Positions 26,774-35,239 of a DNA stretch of 64,000 nt are shown in pieces. Below the pieces are notes generated by a model. The model was not told where the DNA came from and ran no database searches. It saw nothing but the letters and a program-made list of their open reading frames with translations. Both the position numbers and the translations under genes were made by a program. The stretch is taken from the NCBI GenBank assembly GCA_021811085.1, contig JAJZPQ010000004.1, forward strand, positions 1 to 64,000, in the 5' to 3' direction. Source of the stretch: Pseudomonadota bacterium. GTDB lineage: Bacteria; Pseudomonadota; Gammaproteobacteria; Burkholderiales; SG8-39. Each line of letters begins with the position of its first letter. Within the stretch, counting starts at the first letter, position 1.

Positions 26774-27462
26774 GATTTCGCTCCTTCCTCGATCACATAG
26801 TAAACCTGCGGCCCGGTACCAAACTGCTTGCGCAACTGAGTCGCATTGGTCGCCTTGATGCGCTTGGAGACTTCGGAATTCGGATCATCGATGTCGCCAA
26901 ACATCCTGGCCTGAACCGGACAAACGATATCGCAGCTCGGCGTGTAAGCCTGGTCCTTGCCGATACGGTCGGTTTTTCCGTCAGCCACCGCCTGTTCCAG
27001 CTTATGCGTGCAGAAGGTGCATTTCTCCGCAGTCTTCGCCTTCTTGCGATGGGTAGGATGCCGATCCGCGTTAGCGATCGTTTCTGCGCCATTCTTGCCT
27101 TTGCCCGGGTAAAGCGCCTTCACTTCCGTGTTCAGGTGCGGTACGCCATAAGGGCATACCGCGGCGCAATAGCCGCAGCCTATGCACTTGTTGTAATCGA
27201 TCAGCACCACACCGAACTCGTTTTTGGAAATCGCCTTTGCACCGACCGAATCACAAGCGGCCTTGCACGAAGGCCGCTCACAATGCATGCAGTTCAAGGT
27301 GTTGTAGATCTTCTTCACGGAGGGATAGGTGCCGACCTCGTACTCGATCATCGAGTTCCAGGGCGCCTCCGGAGTGAAGTAGTTCTCGGCGGCACAGGCG
27401 GAAAGGCAAGCCCGGCACCCCATGCAGCGTTTTTGGTCTATCAGTCTTACGAACTTGGTCAT
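26770..27462 (-). CDS. 4Fe-4S dicluster electron-transfer subunit of molybdoenzyme 1
   Basis: 230 aa, DmsB/NrfC/PhsB-like. Four cluster motif sets are visible: CMGCRACLSAC, CMHCERPSCKAAC, CIGCGYCAAVCPYG and CTFCTHKL with CDIVCP. It has no signal of its own and is probably exported with the Tat-dependent catalytic subunit. It starts 15 bp after the catalytic gene and overlaps the cytochrome gene by 4 bp. Confidence 0.9.
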   Translation of the reverse strand: MTKFVRLIDQKRCMGCRACLSACAAENYFTPEAPWNSMIEYEVGTYPSVKKIYNTLNCMHCERPSCKAACDSVGAKAISKNEFGVVLIDYNKCIGCGYCAAVCPYGVPHLNTEVKALYPGKGKNGAETIANADRHPTHRKKAKTAEKCTFCTHKLEQAVADGKTDRIGKDQAYTPSCDIVCPVQARMFGDIDDPNSEVSKRIKATNATQLRKQFGTGPQVYYVIEEGAKS

Positions 27463-27477
27463 GGTCGCGCGCTCCCT

Positions 27478-30081
27478 TTACGCCTTGTACAGCTTGCACT
27501 TGGTGTCGTTGAACGAGTTGTGCCCGGAGATCAGGTCCGGGTGATGCTCGAGCACCTGATTGATCGCCGTTCCCTTGCGCCCCTCCGGATCGTAGCCCTT
27601 GCTCCATTGGCCGTAGTGGTAGGACACCGCGATGGTGTCCGGCCGGATCCCTTGCACCGCCTGAGCGGTGCCGTTGATCTTGCCGACGCGGGTTTCGATC
27701 GTGACCGTATCGCCGCTCTTGATGCCGAGCTGCGCTGCTGCGGCAACGTTGATCTGCACGTAGTTGGTCGCCGCATCGGCGCCCAGCGCCTGGTTGAGAA
27801 TCGCGTTGTCGACGGTAAGGCCAGTCTGATTGCGGTACATGCGCTTGTGCGTGATCACGTAGAACGGGTAGTCCTTCGCCTCGCGGTGCGGCGTCGGGAA
27901 CGCAAGATCCTTGTTCGGCAGCGGCGAGTAGGCGATCTTGTATTTGGGCAGGTCGATTTTCGCGAGATTGTTCTTCTTCGCGATGCCTTCGACCTTGTAG
28001 TAGGTGTCGATCAATTGATCGGCATAGAACTTTATTTTCGCCTTGCCCGGCCCCTTGAACTTGTCCTCGGCGCCGCCCAGATACTTGCTTTTTACACTCT
28101 TCTTGCTGCCGACGAAGCCCTGTTCCACCGCGACGGAGAAGTCCTTCTTCGTCCTGTCGGCCCAGATCACCTCAACGCCCTCGCGCGTCGTATAGTCGCG
28201 GCCGGGCTTGAACTTGACTTGCTTGAGATTCCAGGACGCGTTGCACGCCTCGGCGAATTTGTCGCGCAGGTTCAAGCGCTTCATCAACTCCCACATGATG
28301 GTGAAGGCGTCGTGCTCCAGATTGTACGGGTTGGTCATCGGCTGGCGGATTGCATTGTGTCCCGTGTCCGGAGTGCCGCGCGTAGGCGCGTAGTGCCAGG
28401 ATTCCAGGTAGGTCTTGTCGGGCAGCACGATATCCGCATACCAGGCCGTCTCGGTCATGAGCACGTCGATCACCACGTTAAAGGTCTTGGCCAATCCTTC
28501 GAACTGCTGTCCCGAATTCGGGATCGACATCGGGCGGTTCGTGCCGTAGAAGATCTGCATCTCCGGCGTGTACTCAAGCCCCCAGGCCTTCGGATCCTGT
28601 ACCGTGATATTGGTCTGCTGCGCGATGTGGTGATTCGAATACGGGAAGAACACGCTTTGCGCCAGGTCCGTACGCTTGGGCGGAAATTGGCACACACTGA
28701 CGTCGAAATACTGCGGTTTGCTGTAGGCCCCGCCGAGCATCAAGCCGCCGACTGCGTCGATCGATCCCACCAGCATGTTGAGTATCAGTCCGGTGCGCCA
28801 GCCCTGAACCCCGTACTCTTTCGCCGTGATGCCGCGGAAAGTGTAAAGGACCGCGGGGCGGTAGCGCAGCGTCTGGCCGTCGATCACGATCGTCTCGCCG
28901 ATGCGCGCTTCCTTCGCGAACAATTGCGCCAGGCGCACGATGGTCGCGGCAGGCACGCCAGCCACTTCTTCGGCGTATTGCGGCGTCACGTCCTTGAGGC
29001 TGTCGGCGAGCACCTGAAACGCGGTGCGCATCGGCTTGCCGTCCACTGTATAGCCGCCTTTCAGTGCAGGCTTGACCCCTGCGGCATAGGGCTTCGCGGA
29101 TGCCGTTACCGTATCCCATACCAGCGGCGTCTTGCCGTCCTTGTCCTTTGCGATAATGCCGGCGGCATCGACCAGTTGCGGCGCATTGGTGAATTCCACC
29201 AGGAAAGCCTCGTCGATCGTGTTCGCGTCGATGAGCACTTTAGCCATCGCCAGCAGCATCACGATGTCCTTGCCCGGCCGCACCGGCACCCACTCGTCGG
29301 CTTTTGCCGCGCAACCGGACAGCCGCGGCTCGACCACCACTACTTTCATCGCATTCTGCTCGCGGCCCATCGCCGTCTGCCAGTCGAGCCAGCGCGACGC
29401 CTGCTCGCCCTCGTGGTAGTTGGCGCCGAAATTGAGCAGCAGCTTCGAATACTTGAGATCCGGCAGGATTCCGGCGTTGGCCCAGGTCAGTTCATCCGCA
29501 ACGTGGCGTGCGGACTCGCAGGCTGTAGTCCGGTGCACCATGTTCGGCGTGCCGAACGCTTTGGTGAATGCCGCGCAAAATTCCTCCCCGATAAGGTACT
29601 TGCCCTGGCCGTGCTGCCACACGAGCTTCGACGGGTTGTCGGCGTGGATGCGCGCCAAACGGATGGTAATTTCGTTAAACGCTTCTTCCCAGCTCATCTC
29701 GACCCATCTCGGATCCTCGTCCCGCCCCTTCTTCGGATTGGTGCGCTTGAGCGGTTTTTTCAGACGGTAGGGGTCATAGGTGTTGTACATGCCAGAGGCA
29801 CCTTTGGGACAGATACCGTGGTTGTAGAACTCCGCGCGCGCCGCGTCCGGATAGATCGTGCGTACGATTCCATTGACGACAGTCGCGTCAATGCCGCAGA
29901 AGTTCGGGCAGATCGCGCAGCCTGACTTGATATGCTTGACTTCCAGCGCGCGGGCTCCAGCCTTCGCCGGCGATTTGGCTTTTGCCGCAGCCTTCGCGAT
30001 GACATCCAGACTCACCCCAGACGCGGCCACCCCGCCCGCCGCGCCCACACTCTTCAAAAAGCCCCTTCTGCTCAGTTCCAT
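27478..30081 (-). CDS. Tat-exported molybdopterin oxidoreductase (CISM), system 1
   Basis: 867 aa. A Tat signal, SRRGFLKSVG, is followed by the cluster motif CAICPNFCG with a fourth cysteine in GICPKGASG, then bis-MGD-binding domains and a C-terminal nucleotide-binding barrel. This is the DMSO-reductase superfamily; features around YHEGEQASRW and the barrel suggest a polysulfide, thiosulfate or tetrathionate-type member, but the substrate is not diagnosable. No NrfD/PsrC-type membrane subunit accompanies it; a diheme cytochrome c does. Confidence 0.88.
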   Translation of the reverse strand: MELSRRGFLKSVGAAGGVAASGVSLDVIAKAAAKAKSPAKAGARALEVKHIKSGCAICPNFCGIDATVVNGIVRTIYPDAARAEFYNHGICPKGASGMYNTYDPYRLKKPLKRTNPKKGRDEDPRWVEMSWEEAFNEITIRLARIHADNPSKLVWQHGQGKYLIGEEFCAAFTKAFGTPNMVHRTTACESARHVADELTWANAGILPDLKYSKLLLNFGANYHEGEQASRWLDWQTAMGREQNAMKVVVVEPRLSGCAAKADEWVPVRPGKDIVMLLAMAKVLIDANTIDEAFLVEFTNAPQLVDAAGIIAKDKDGKTPLVWDTVTASAKPYAAGVKPALKGGYTVDGKPMRTAFQVLADSLKDVTPQYAEEVAGVPAATIVRLAQLFAKEARIGETIVIDGQTLRYRPAVLYTFRGITAKEYGVQGWRTGLILNMLVGSIDAVGGLMLGGAYSKPQYFDVSVCQFPPKRTDLAQSVFFPYSNHHIAQQTNITVQDPKAWGLEYTPEMQIFYGTNRPMSIPNSGQQFEGLAKTFNVVIDVLMTETAWYADIVLPDKTYLESWHYAPTRGTPDTGHNAIRQPMTNPYNLEHDAFTIMWELMKRLNLRDKFAEACNASWNLKQVKFKPGRDYTTREGVEVIWADRTKKDFSVAVEQGFVGSKKSVKSKYLGGAEDKFKGPGKAKIKFYADQLIDTYYKVEGIAKKNNLAKIDLPKYKIAYSPLPNKDLAFPTPHREAKDYPFYVITHKRMYRNQTGLTVDNAILNQALGADAATNYVQINVAAAAQLGIKSGDTVTIETRVGKINGTAQAVQGIRPDTIAVSYHYGQWSKGYDPEGRKGTAINQVLEHHPDLISGHNSFNDTKCKLYKA

Positions 30082-30235
30082 TCAAGCCCCCGCTGATCAA
30101 GTTTTGCGATTGAGGACGAATACCCTTCCAAGCACGTACCGATCCGACCGTAGTCCCGCGGATCAAAACGCCTTGCCGCAGACATCCCGGCGATGATATT
30201 ATAATCCCGGGCGAGGGCTTCGTTTGATTAGGCGT

Positions 30236-30850
30236 AATTTCCGGTTTGAGCGCGTTCAATGAATCCCACACGTAACTATCCACCGAGGCGCCATGGGCGA
30301 GCCCATCGGCGACGGCTTCGACGAGTTTGCCGTGGGAATACGTAAAGAAAGTCCGCGAGAAAAATCTTTCCGGATCTTCGCCCATCTTGCGCAATTGATA
30401 GCGCGGAACAAGATGCCCGGTCAGTGAATAGGGGTCGGCGTAGGCAAACACCTTTCCCCGCAACTGCGACAGGCTCTTGATGTCCCGGTTCTTCACCGAG
30501 ACGATCAGGTAGGCGCGGTAAAACGGTTGCGACAGATAAAGCGGCACGGCAACCAGTCGCAGCTGCTTTTTGAGGTAGACGTAAGGATAGGAGCAAACCC
30601 AGGCAAAATCGACTTGCTCCAGCCGCAGCAGATCCATAGTCTCACGGTAGCTGTCGCGCTGCACGATTTCAATCGGGCGGTCGAGCTTCGCCTGCATGTA
30701 TTCACGCCATTTGGCTAGCAGACCATACTGGGTATTCAGGAACGCCGGCGTCATGCCGACGCGCAGCACCGTGGCTGGAAACGCCGGCTTGGGTGGCGCC
30801 ATCGCCATCGCCGCGCAGACGCCCAGGAACGTCCTACGTGTTACCTTCAT
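30236..30850 (-). pseudogene. PhnD-like periplasmic binding protein, frameshifted
   Basis: Residues 1-205 form a good PhnD/phosphonate-binding-like protein with a Tat-like signal (TRRTFLG), RVGMTPAFLNTQYG, DFAWVCSYPYV and GASVDSYVWDSL. After PEIT (30236) the family continuation is lost: this frame runs on into the molybdoenzyme gene without its own stop, while the next frame shows LIKRSP, as expected for the family, then stops. A third frame is open up to a TGA at 30072, overlapping the molybdoenzyme start. Such binding proteins often act as sensors beside tetrathionate or molybdoenzyme genes. A sequencing error is an alternative explanation. Confidence 0.65.
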
Positions 30851-31168
30851 TCTTGCGCTCGCTGCTCAGATCCTGGCTCCATTATCGCACTACCGGGTTC
30901 GCGCGAGCGCTTGAGCGGACCAATGCCAGGGCGTCGCGATCCCTATCGAATCAGCAATCGCCTGACCCGGCCGTTTACAGTTCGTAGGTAAGATCAATCT
31001 TAATCATTACCGCACTGCGGAAAACGCCGTTACCGGCCCAATTCTCTAGCGCCCCCAATCCTGTCTTCGACAACGCATTCATTACGATTCCGGCACGCTC
31101 TTGTAATCGTTGTCGCGGCGTAACCCCAGCGGCTTGCACGGCGGCTCGGGCCAGGCGTACGCGGGATC
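30851..31168. other. intergenic region upstream of the first molybdoenzyme operon
   Basis: 318 bp. The reverse strand near 30975-31080 encodes a short tail ending SAVMIKIDLTYEL, which resembles the last strand of an outer-membrane barrel and may be a gene remnant. No convincing promoter or RNA gene was recognised. Confidence 0.35.
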
Positions 31169-31843
31169 TTAGGCCACATCCACCGATTCGATCGCCGGCC
31201 TGCTCACCAGCTTCTTCGCATACGCCCATTGCACATTCTGAAACAGGTCGATGTCCGCCGGCTCGAATTTGCCCGATTCGATCTTCTTCATCTGCGTGCG
31301 CACGTCCTGGGGATAGGTAGCCGCGCCGATGACGACGCGCACGCTTTTTCCGGTGGATATCCGCCGGACTACGAAATCGCTTTCCTTCAGCGCCGGGTCG
31401 ATCAGGTGCGAGCCGAAGCGGGCGCGCGCGCCGGTGAGATACGCCGCGACATCGCCGCCGCAGGCGGAATTGTTGGAGGCGATCGCCAGGTCGGTGCGGT
31501 CGATGATCGCGTCCGGGAACAAGCGGTCAAAGGCCACTTTCAGCGCCGCGGCGCTTTCCACCAGACCGCCGCAGAAATGCCCGTGGAATTTGATCAGATC
31601 CTTGATCGTTATAGTCTTGGTCTCGGCGGCGTAGCGGCCGTACTGGTTGACCGTGTCGCGCACCCCGAACAGCGGCGCATGGGGAGCCTCGGCGAGCCAT
31701 TGCGGGTAGTGCCAGTCTGGCGTTCCGGCGTCGGGCTGCGCCGCGACGGCCGGCGAGGCGGCGCACAGGGCCAATGCAGCCGACGCGGCTGGTCTTATCG
31801 CGGACCGTCTCGCGAAGCCGCCCTGTGTCCGCGCACTTTTCAT
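31169..31843 (-). CDS. exported FmdE-like protein
   Basis: About 224 aa. A twin-arginine-containing signal sequence (ARRSAIRPAAS..., cleavage after AVAA) precedes an FmdE domain with the hallmark KFHGHFCGGLV and NNSACGGDVAAYLTG. FmdE is named after a formylmethanofuran dehydrogenase subunit but is widespread in bacteria, where its role is unknown; the Cys/His residues bind metal. The signal places it in the periplasm. The start at 31843 is weak in ribosome site but gives a sensible signal. Confidence 0.75.
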   Translation of the reverse strand: MKSARTQGGFARRSAIRPAASAALALCAASPAVAAQPDAGTPDWHYPQWLAEAPHAPLFGVRDTVNQYGRYAAETKTITIKDLIKFHGHFCGGLVESAAALKVAFDRLFPDAIIDRTDLAIASNNSACGGDVAAYLTGARARFGSHLIDPALKESDFVVRRISTGKSVRVVIGAATYPQDVRTQMKKIESGKFEPADIDLFQNVQWAYAKKLVSRPAIESVDVA

Positions 31844-31901
31844 CGTTGTTCTCGATTTGCCATTTGGACGAGTGGTGTTGGCGAGGTGAGCGGCCGCTAG
31901 G

Positions 31902-32132
31902 TCATGCCGGCATGCCGAGCACTCGGCCCGTGATTTTTCGCGCCATCGGGGCAAGAAAGAATATTACCGGCACACCCACTACATAGGCGATCAGAAATGC
32001 CCGCAACCAGCGTCCGACGAAATCTTCCACCAAGCCGACGTTGACAAAGGTGATCACCAGGGTCATCAAAGAGATCATCAAGGCTCCCATGACCAGGGAA
32101 AACACAAGGTGAAACTTTTTTTGGGGGTTCAT
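31902..32132 (-). CDS. DUF2798 family small membrane protein
   Basis: 76 aa with two membrane helices separated by a short loop (VEDFVGRWLRAFL), the typical DUF2798 layout. The start has AGGAG nine bases upstream. Function unknown. It lies 21 bp after the thioredoxin-like gene in the same direction and may belong to its unit. Confidence 0.75.
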   Translation of the reverse strand: MNPQKKFHLVFSLVMGALMISLMTLVITFVNVGLVEDFVGRWLRAFLIAYVVGVPVIFFLAPMARKITGRVLGMPA

Positions 32133-32153
32133 GCGGTCGGTGCTCCTATCGGA

Positions 32154-32396
32154 TCAGGCGGCGGCGAGCCACTGTTCGATCTTGGCGCGGCTGGGTACGC
32201 CGCCCGCATGCACCACCTTGCCATCGATCACCACGCCCGGGGTGGACATGATCCCGTGGCGCATGACCTCCTTCAGGTCTTCGATTTTCTGCAGGTTGAC
32301 GGCGACGCCTTTGGCCTGCGCCACCTGCTCGATCAGCGCGACCGTGGTAGTGCAGCTGCCGCAGCAGCCGGTGCCTAGCACCTTGATTTCTTTCAT
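32154..32396 (-). CDS. redox-active disulfide / thioredoxin-like small protein
   Basis: 80 aa, thioredoxin fold of the TM0996/MTH895 type. The active site region is GTGCCGSCTT (adjacent cysteines plus CxxC) and the cis-Pro loop is STPGVVIDG. It has a strong AAGGAG site. Such proteins are regularly encoded directly beside ArsP-like permeases, as here (18 bp apart), and probably reduce or deliver thiol-bound metal or organoarsenical. Confidence 0.85.
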   Translation of the reverse strand: MKEIKVLGTGCCGSCTTTVALIEQVAQAKGVAVNLQKIEDLKEVMRHGIMSTPGVVIDGKVVHAGGVPSRAKIEQWLAAA

Positions 32397-32414
32397 GACG
32401 ACTCCTTGTTTCGA

Positions 32415-33461
32415 TTAGAGAACAGCGTTGAACACGTAACCCACGATCAGGATGCCCGTGGCGACAACGCCGACGAACGTGGCAATCAAGCGCAGCTTGA
32501 GCACCTTGCGCAAAATCACCATTTCCGGGAACGACAGCGCGATCACGCTCATCATGAACGCGAGCACCGTCCCCAGCGCTGCGCCCTTGGCGAGCAGCGC
32601 CTGCACGATCGGGATCACGCCGGCGGCGTTGGTGTACATGGGCACGCCTATCACCACCGCCAGCGGCACCGCCCACCAGACATCCCGGCCCATGAACGAG
32701 GCCATGAAGTCCGCAGGCACATAGCCATGGATGCCGGCGCCGATCGCGATGCCGACGAGGATATACGGCCAGACCTTGCCCACGATCTCGCGCACCGCGG
32801 CAAAGCCCGAGTCGAGCCGCTCGCCCAGGCTGAGCCGGTCCTCCCCGACGGCCGCGGTGGCGTGCGGCATGTCGCGCACCCAGTCCTCCAGGTAGGCTTC
32901 CATTTTGAGCCGGCCGATCACCCAGCCGGCGACGATCGCCACCGACAGGCCGAGCCCGAGGTAGAGCAGCGCGACGTTCCAGCCGAACATCGCGAACAGG
33001 AGCGTCAGCGCGACTTCATTTACCATCGGCGCCGAAATCAGGAAGGAGAAGGTCACCCCGAGCGGCACGCCCGCCTGCACGAAGCCGATGAACAGCGGCA
33101 CCGCCGAGCAGGAGCAGAACGGCGTGACGATGCCCAGGCTCGCGGCCATGACGTTGGCCGCGCCCTCGCTGCGTCCGGCCAGAAGCGCGCGCGTGCGCTC
33201 CGGCGTGAAATAGGAGTTGATCATGCCCATCACGAACACGATGCCGGTCAAGAGCAGCAACACCTTGGGCGTATCGTAGAAAAAGAACTGCAGCGCACCG
33301 CCGAGGCGGCTGTCGCGCTCCACCGGCAATGCGGCCACCAGCGCGTCGGCGGCTGGCATCAGGGTCTGATACAGCCCAAACCAGGCCGCGGCGGCCAAGA
33401 TCAGGAACAGCAGCGGCTGCCGGCTGGGCCAGCGCCTCAACGGGGCGAGAACAGCGCTCAC
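32415..33461 (-). CDS. permease, ArsP/DUF318 family
   Basis: About 348 aa from a GTG at 33461 preceded by GAAGGAAAT; an ATG at 33605 would add a 48-residue hydrophilic extension untypical of the family. It has eight or more membrane helices and the family motif TPFCSCSAVPLFIGF, with cysteines that bind trivalent organoarsenicals or metals in ArsP. A second half-repeat carries GVPMYTNAAGVIPI. It likely exports methylarsenite or a metal. It is paired with the thioredoxin-like gene. Confidence 0.82.
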   Translation of the reverse strand: MSAVLAPLRRWPSRQPLLFLILAAAAWFGLYQTLMPAADALVAALPVERDSRLGGALQFFFYDTPKVLLLLTGIVFVMGMINSYFTPERTRALLAGRSEGAANVMAASLGIVTPFCSCSAVPLFIGFVQAGVPLGVTFSFLISAPMVNEVALTLLFAMFGWNVALLYLGLGLSVAIVAGWVIGRLKMEAYLEDWVRDMPHATAAVGEDRLSLGERLDSGFAAVREIVGKVWPYILVGIAIGAGIHGYVPADFMASFMGRDVWWAVPLAVVIGVPMYTNAAGVIPIVQALLAKGAALGTVLAFMMSVIALSFPEMVILRKVLKLRLIATFVGVVATGILIVGYVFNAVL

Positions 33462-33720
33462 GGGTGCATTTCCTTCGTCATCTTCAGCGCGGGCACGGAT
33501 TGCGCCCTTACCACTGGAGACGAACGACCCTGCAAAAGGATGCAGCCCGGCCCCTTTTCCGCGAGCGTATTCCTCCTGCGGAGCCAGGGGGATATTGGCT
33601 GTCAAGCCGGCTATAAGCGCCGCTGCGAACGATGCCCTTTTTCCGAAGTTTGGCGGTTGCGCCGAATACGTTGGTCGGTGTAGAACCGGCCCTTAGCGAC
33701 CTTGCCGTGCCGTGCCTTAG

Positions 33721-34293
33721 CTATTCCAAGCCCGATCGCCAACCATGCGGCGATGGTCTTGGCAAGCTCGAAATCTCGCCAATCGACATACCAAGGTAAC
33801 CGACAATGAAACTGGCGACGCCGCGCACGTCATCGGGCGCCAATATCGGGCGCGGGCACTGAATTTCGGCATCAGTCACCACGGCGACTACCGTCTCGAA
33901 CTCCGGCCAAAGCGGCGGACGACCGAGGTCCGGGCGATAAACTTCGATCATCGGGATCGGCGCAGACTTAAAGCCCTCGACGAGCACGATGTCGACGGTG
34001 GCCATCCGACGCGCAAGCGGTTCCGGTTCCGGGTCGCCCCGATATTCATGAAGCAGCGCCCAGCGCCGGTCCCCCACCACCATCACTTCGCGACACCCAG
34101 CTTCACGCAGGCGGTGGGAGTCCTTGCCGGGTTGATCCAAATCGAAGCCATTGTGTGCGCGCTTGATGGCCGCCACGCTGAAGCCGTCGACACGCAGATG
34201 CGCGATAACTTGGGCGATCAGCGTGGTCTTGCCGCTGCCAGAGCGATCCACAAAGCCGAAAACGGCGGACGAGGCAGAGCGATTAGAGCTCAA
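33721..34293 (-). CDS. mobB: molybdopterin-guanine dinucleotide biosynthesis protein MobB
   Basis: 190 aa. The P-loop DRSGSGKTTLIAQVI lies near residue 18, followed by IKRAHNGFDLDQPGKDS, a typical MobB segment, and VLVEGFKSAPIPMIEV. It binds GTP and assists MobA in making bis-MGD. No ATG precedes the P-loop; a TTG at 34293 is the likely start. Its position between the two molybdoenzyme systems supports a shared cofactor supply. Confidence 0.9.
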   Translation of the reverse strand: MSSNRSASSAVFGFVDRSGSGKTTLIAQVIAHLRVDGFSVAAIKRAHNGFDLDQPGKDSHRLREAGCREVMVVGDRRWALLHEYRGDPEPEPLARRMATVDIVLVEGFKSAPIPMIEVYRPDLGRPPLWPEFETVVAVVTDAEIQCPRPILAPDDVRGVASFIVGYLGMSIGEISSLPRPSPHGWRSGLE

Positions 34294-34546
34294 GGGCAGC
34301 TAAGTAGAGCGAGACTATTTTCATCATGGCGGAATAGCCTCCGCGGGCCTTCGAAGACAAAGCACCGACCTCAGCCACGCGGGCGCTCAACTAAGCGGCC
34401 CGTAGGACACCCAGCGCCGTTGTTGTCGAGATAGAGGGAGAATTGCACCGCGCGGCGACGCGCCACCGCCCCACGGCAACGTAATTCGCGGGTCTATGAC
34501 GGACAGAGCCTAGACCATGGCCGGCTTCCGAATCGGCCGCGGCAAG

Positions 34547-35239
34547 TCAGCATTCCGGTTGCGATGCCTCTTCATCGAGCAGTAAGACTAATAGCAACGT
34601 GACCGCTGCCCGGATGAAATCGTGCGAAGTCGCTCCCAGTACGTCTGAAGCAAAGCGCGGCACCCATTGCGACATATGGCCACGCACGAAGCCGGCGCGT
34701 CGTCCACACGATGCCTGAGCCGTATCGTCGTCGCCGCTGGCCTGTGCCAAGGCGATTGCCCGCTCGAGAAAGTACACAAAATCGAGCTCCAGACCGAGAT
34801 GGTCGTCGGGAATACGCACATCACTTCGGCGTGCAACCCCCGCGTCGACATACCGCCGGCGAACAGCGAGCGTCTCTTCGGTCATAACGAGGCGGCTCGG
34901 CGACAGGTAGAACGACGCGTACGGTACCGCAGGCGTCTGCGCGGGGCCCACGATCAGTCGGGTAAACTCAACCGCCAACTCACTCATCCATGGCTCGCCT
35001 GCGTCGATACCGGCCTCGGTTGCGACCCGCAGTGCATCGACTGCGTTCGCGAGCGCGGGAGTTCCGCCGGGCGCCTCTGCCGCAGTCAGCGCCAATCCGA
35101 GCACCTCGTCGCTGGGGCCGAAAAGAAACAGGCGCCGCAACAGATCGATGGCGAGAAGCGGCCGCGACCTGACCACCTGATCCGCCGCAGCCGCCGGCAA
35201 CCATCCTTCCGTCGCCCTGTCTTGCGTTGCCAGGCTCAT
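34547..35239 (-). CDS. TorD family molybdoenzyme chaperone
   Basis: 230 aa, helical. The TorD features are EFTRLIVGPAQTPAVPYASFYL and IPDDHLGLELDFVYFLERA. Its ATG overlaps the TGA of the molybdoenzyme gene (ATGA), so it is translationally coupled and presumably serves that subunit. It is clearly different from the TorD at 25776, so each catalytic subunit has its own chaperone. Confidence 0.85.
   Translation of the reverse strand: MSLATQDRATEGWLPAAAADQVVRSRPLLAIDLLRRLFLFGPSDEVLGLALTAAEAPGGTPALANAVDALRVATEAGIDAGEPWMSELAVEFTRLIVGPAQTPAVPYASFYLSPSRLVMTEETLAVRRRYVDAGVARRSDVRIPDDHLGLELDFVYFLERAIALAQASGDDDTAQASCGRRAGFVRGHMSQWVPRFASDVLGATSHDFIRAAVTLLLVLLLDEEASQPEC

Noticed and set aside
27004-29925. 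Plus-strand open frame of 973 codons
   Set aside because: Antisense to molybdoenzyme 1; the long frame is a by-product of codon use in the real gene.
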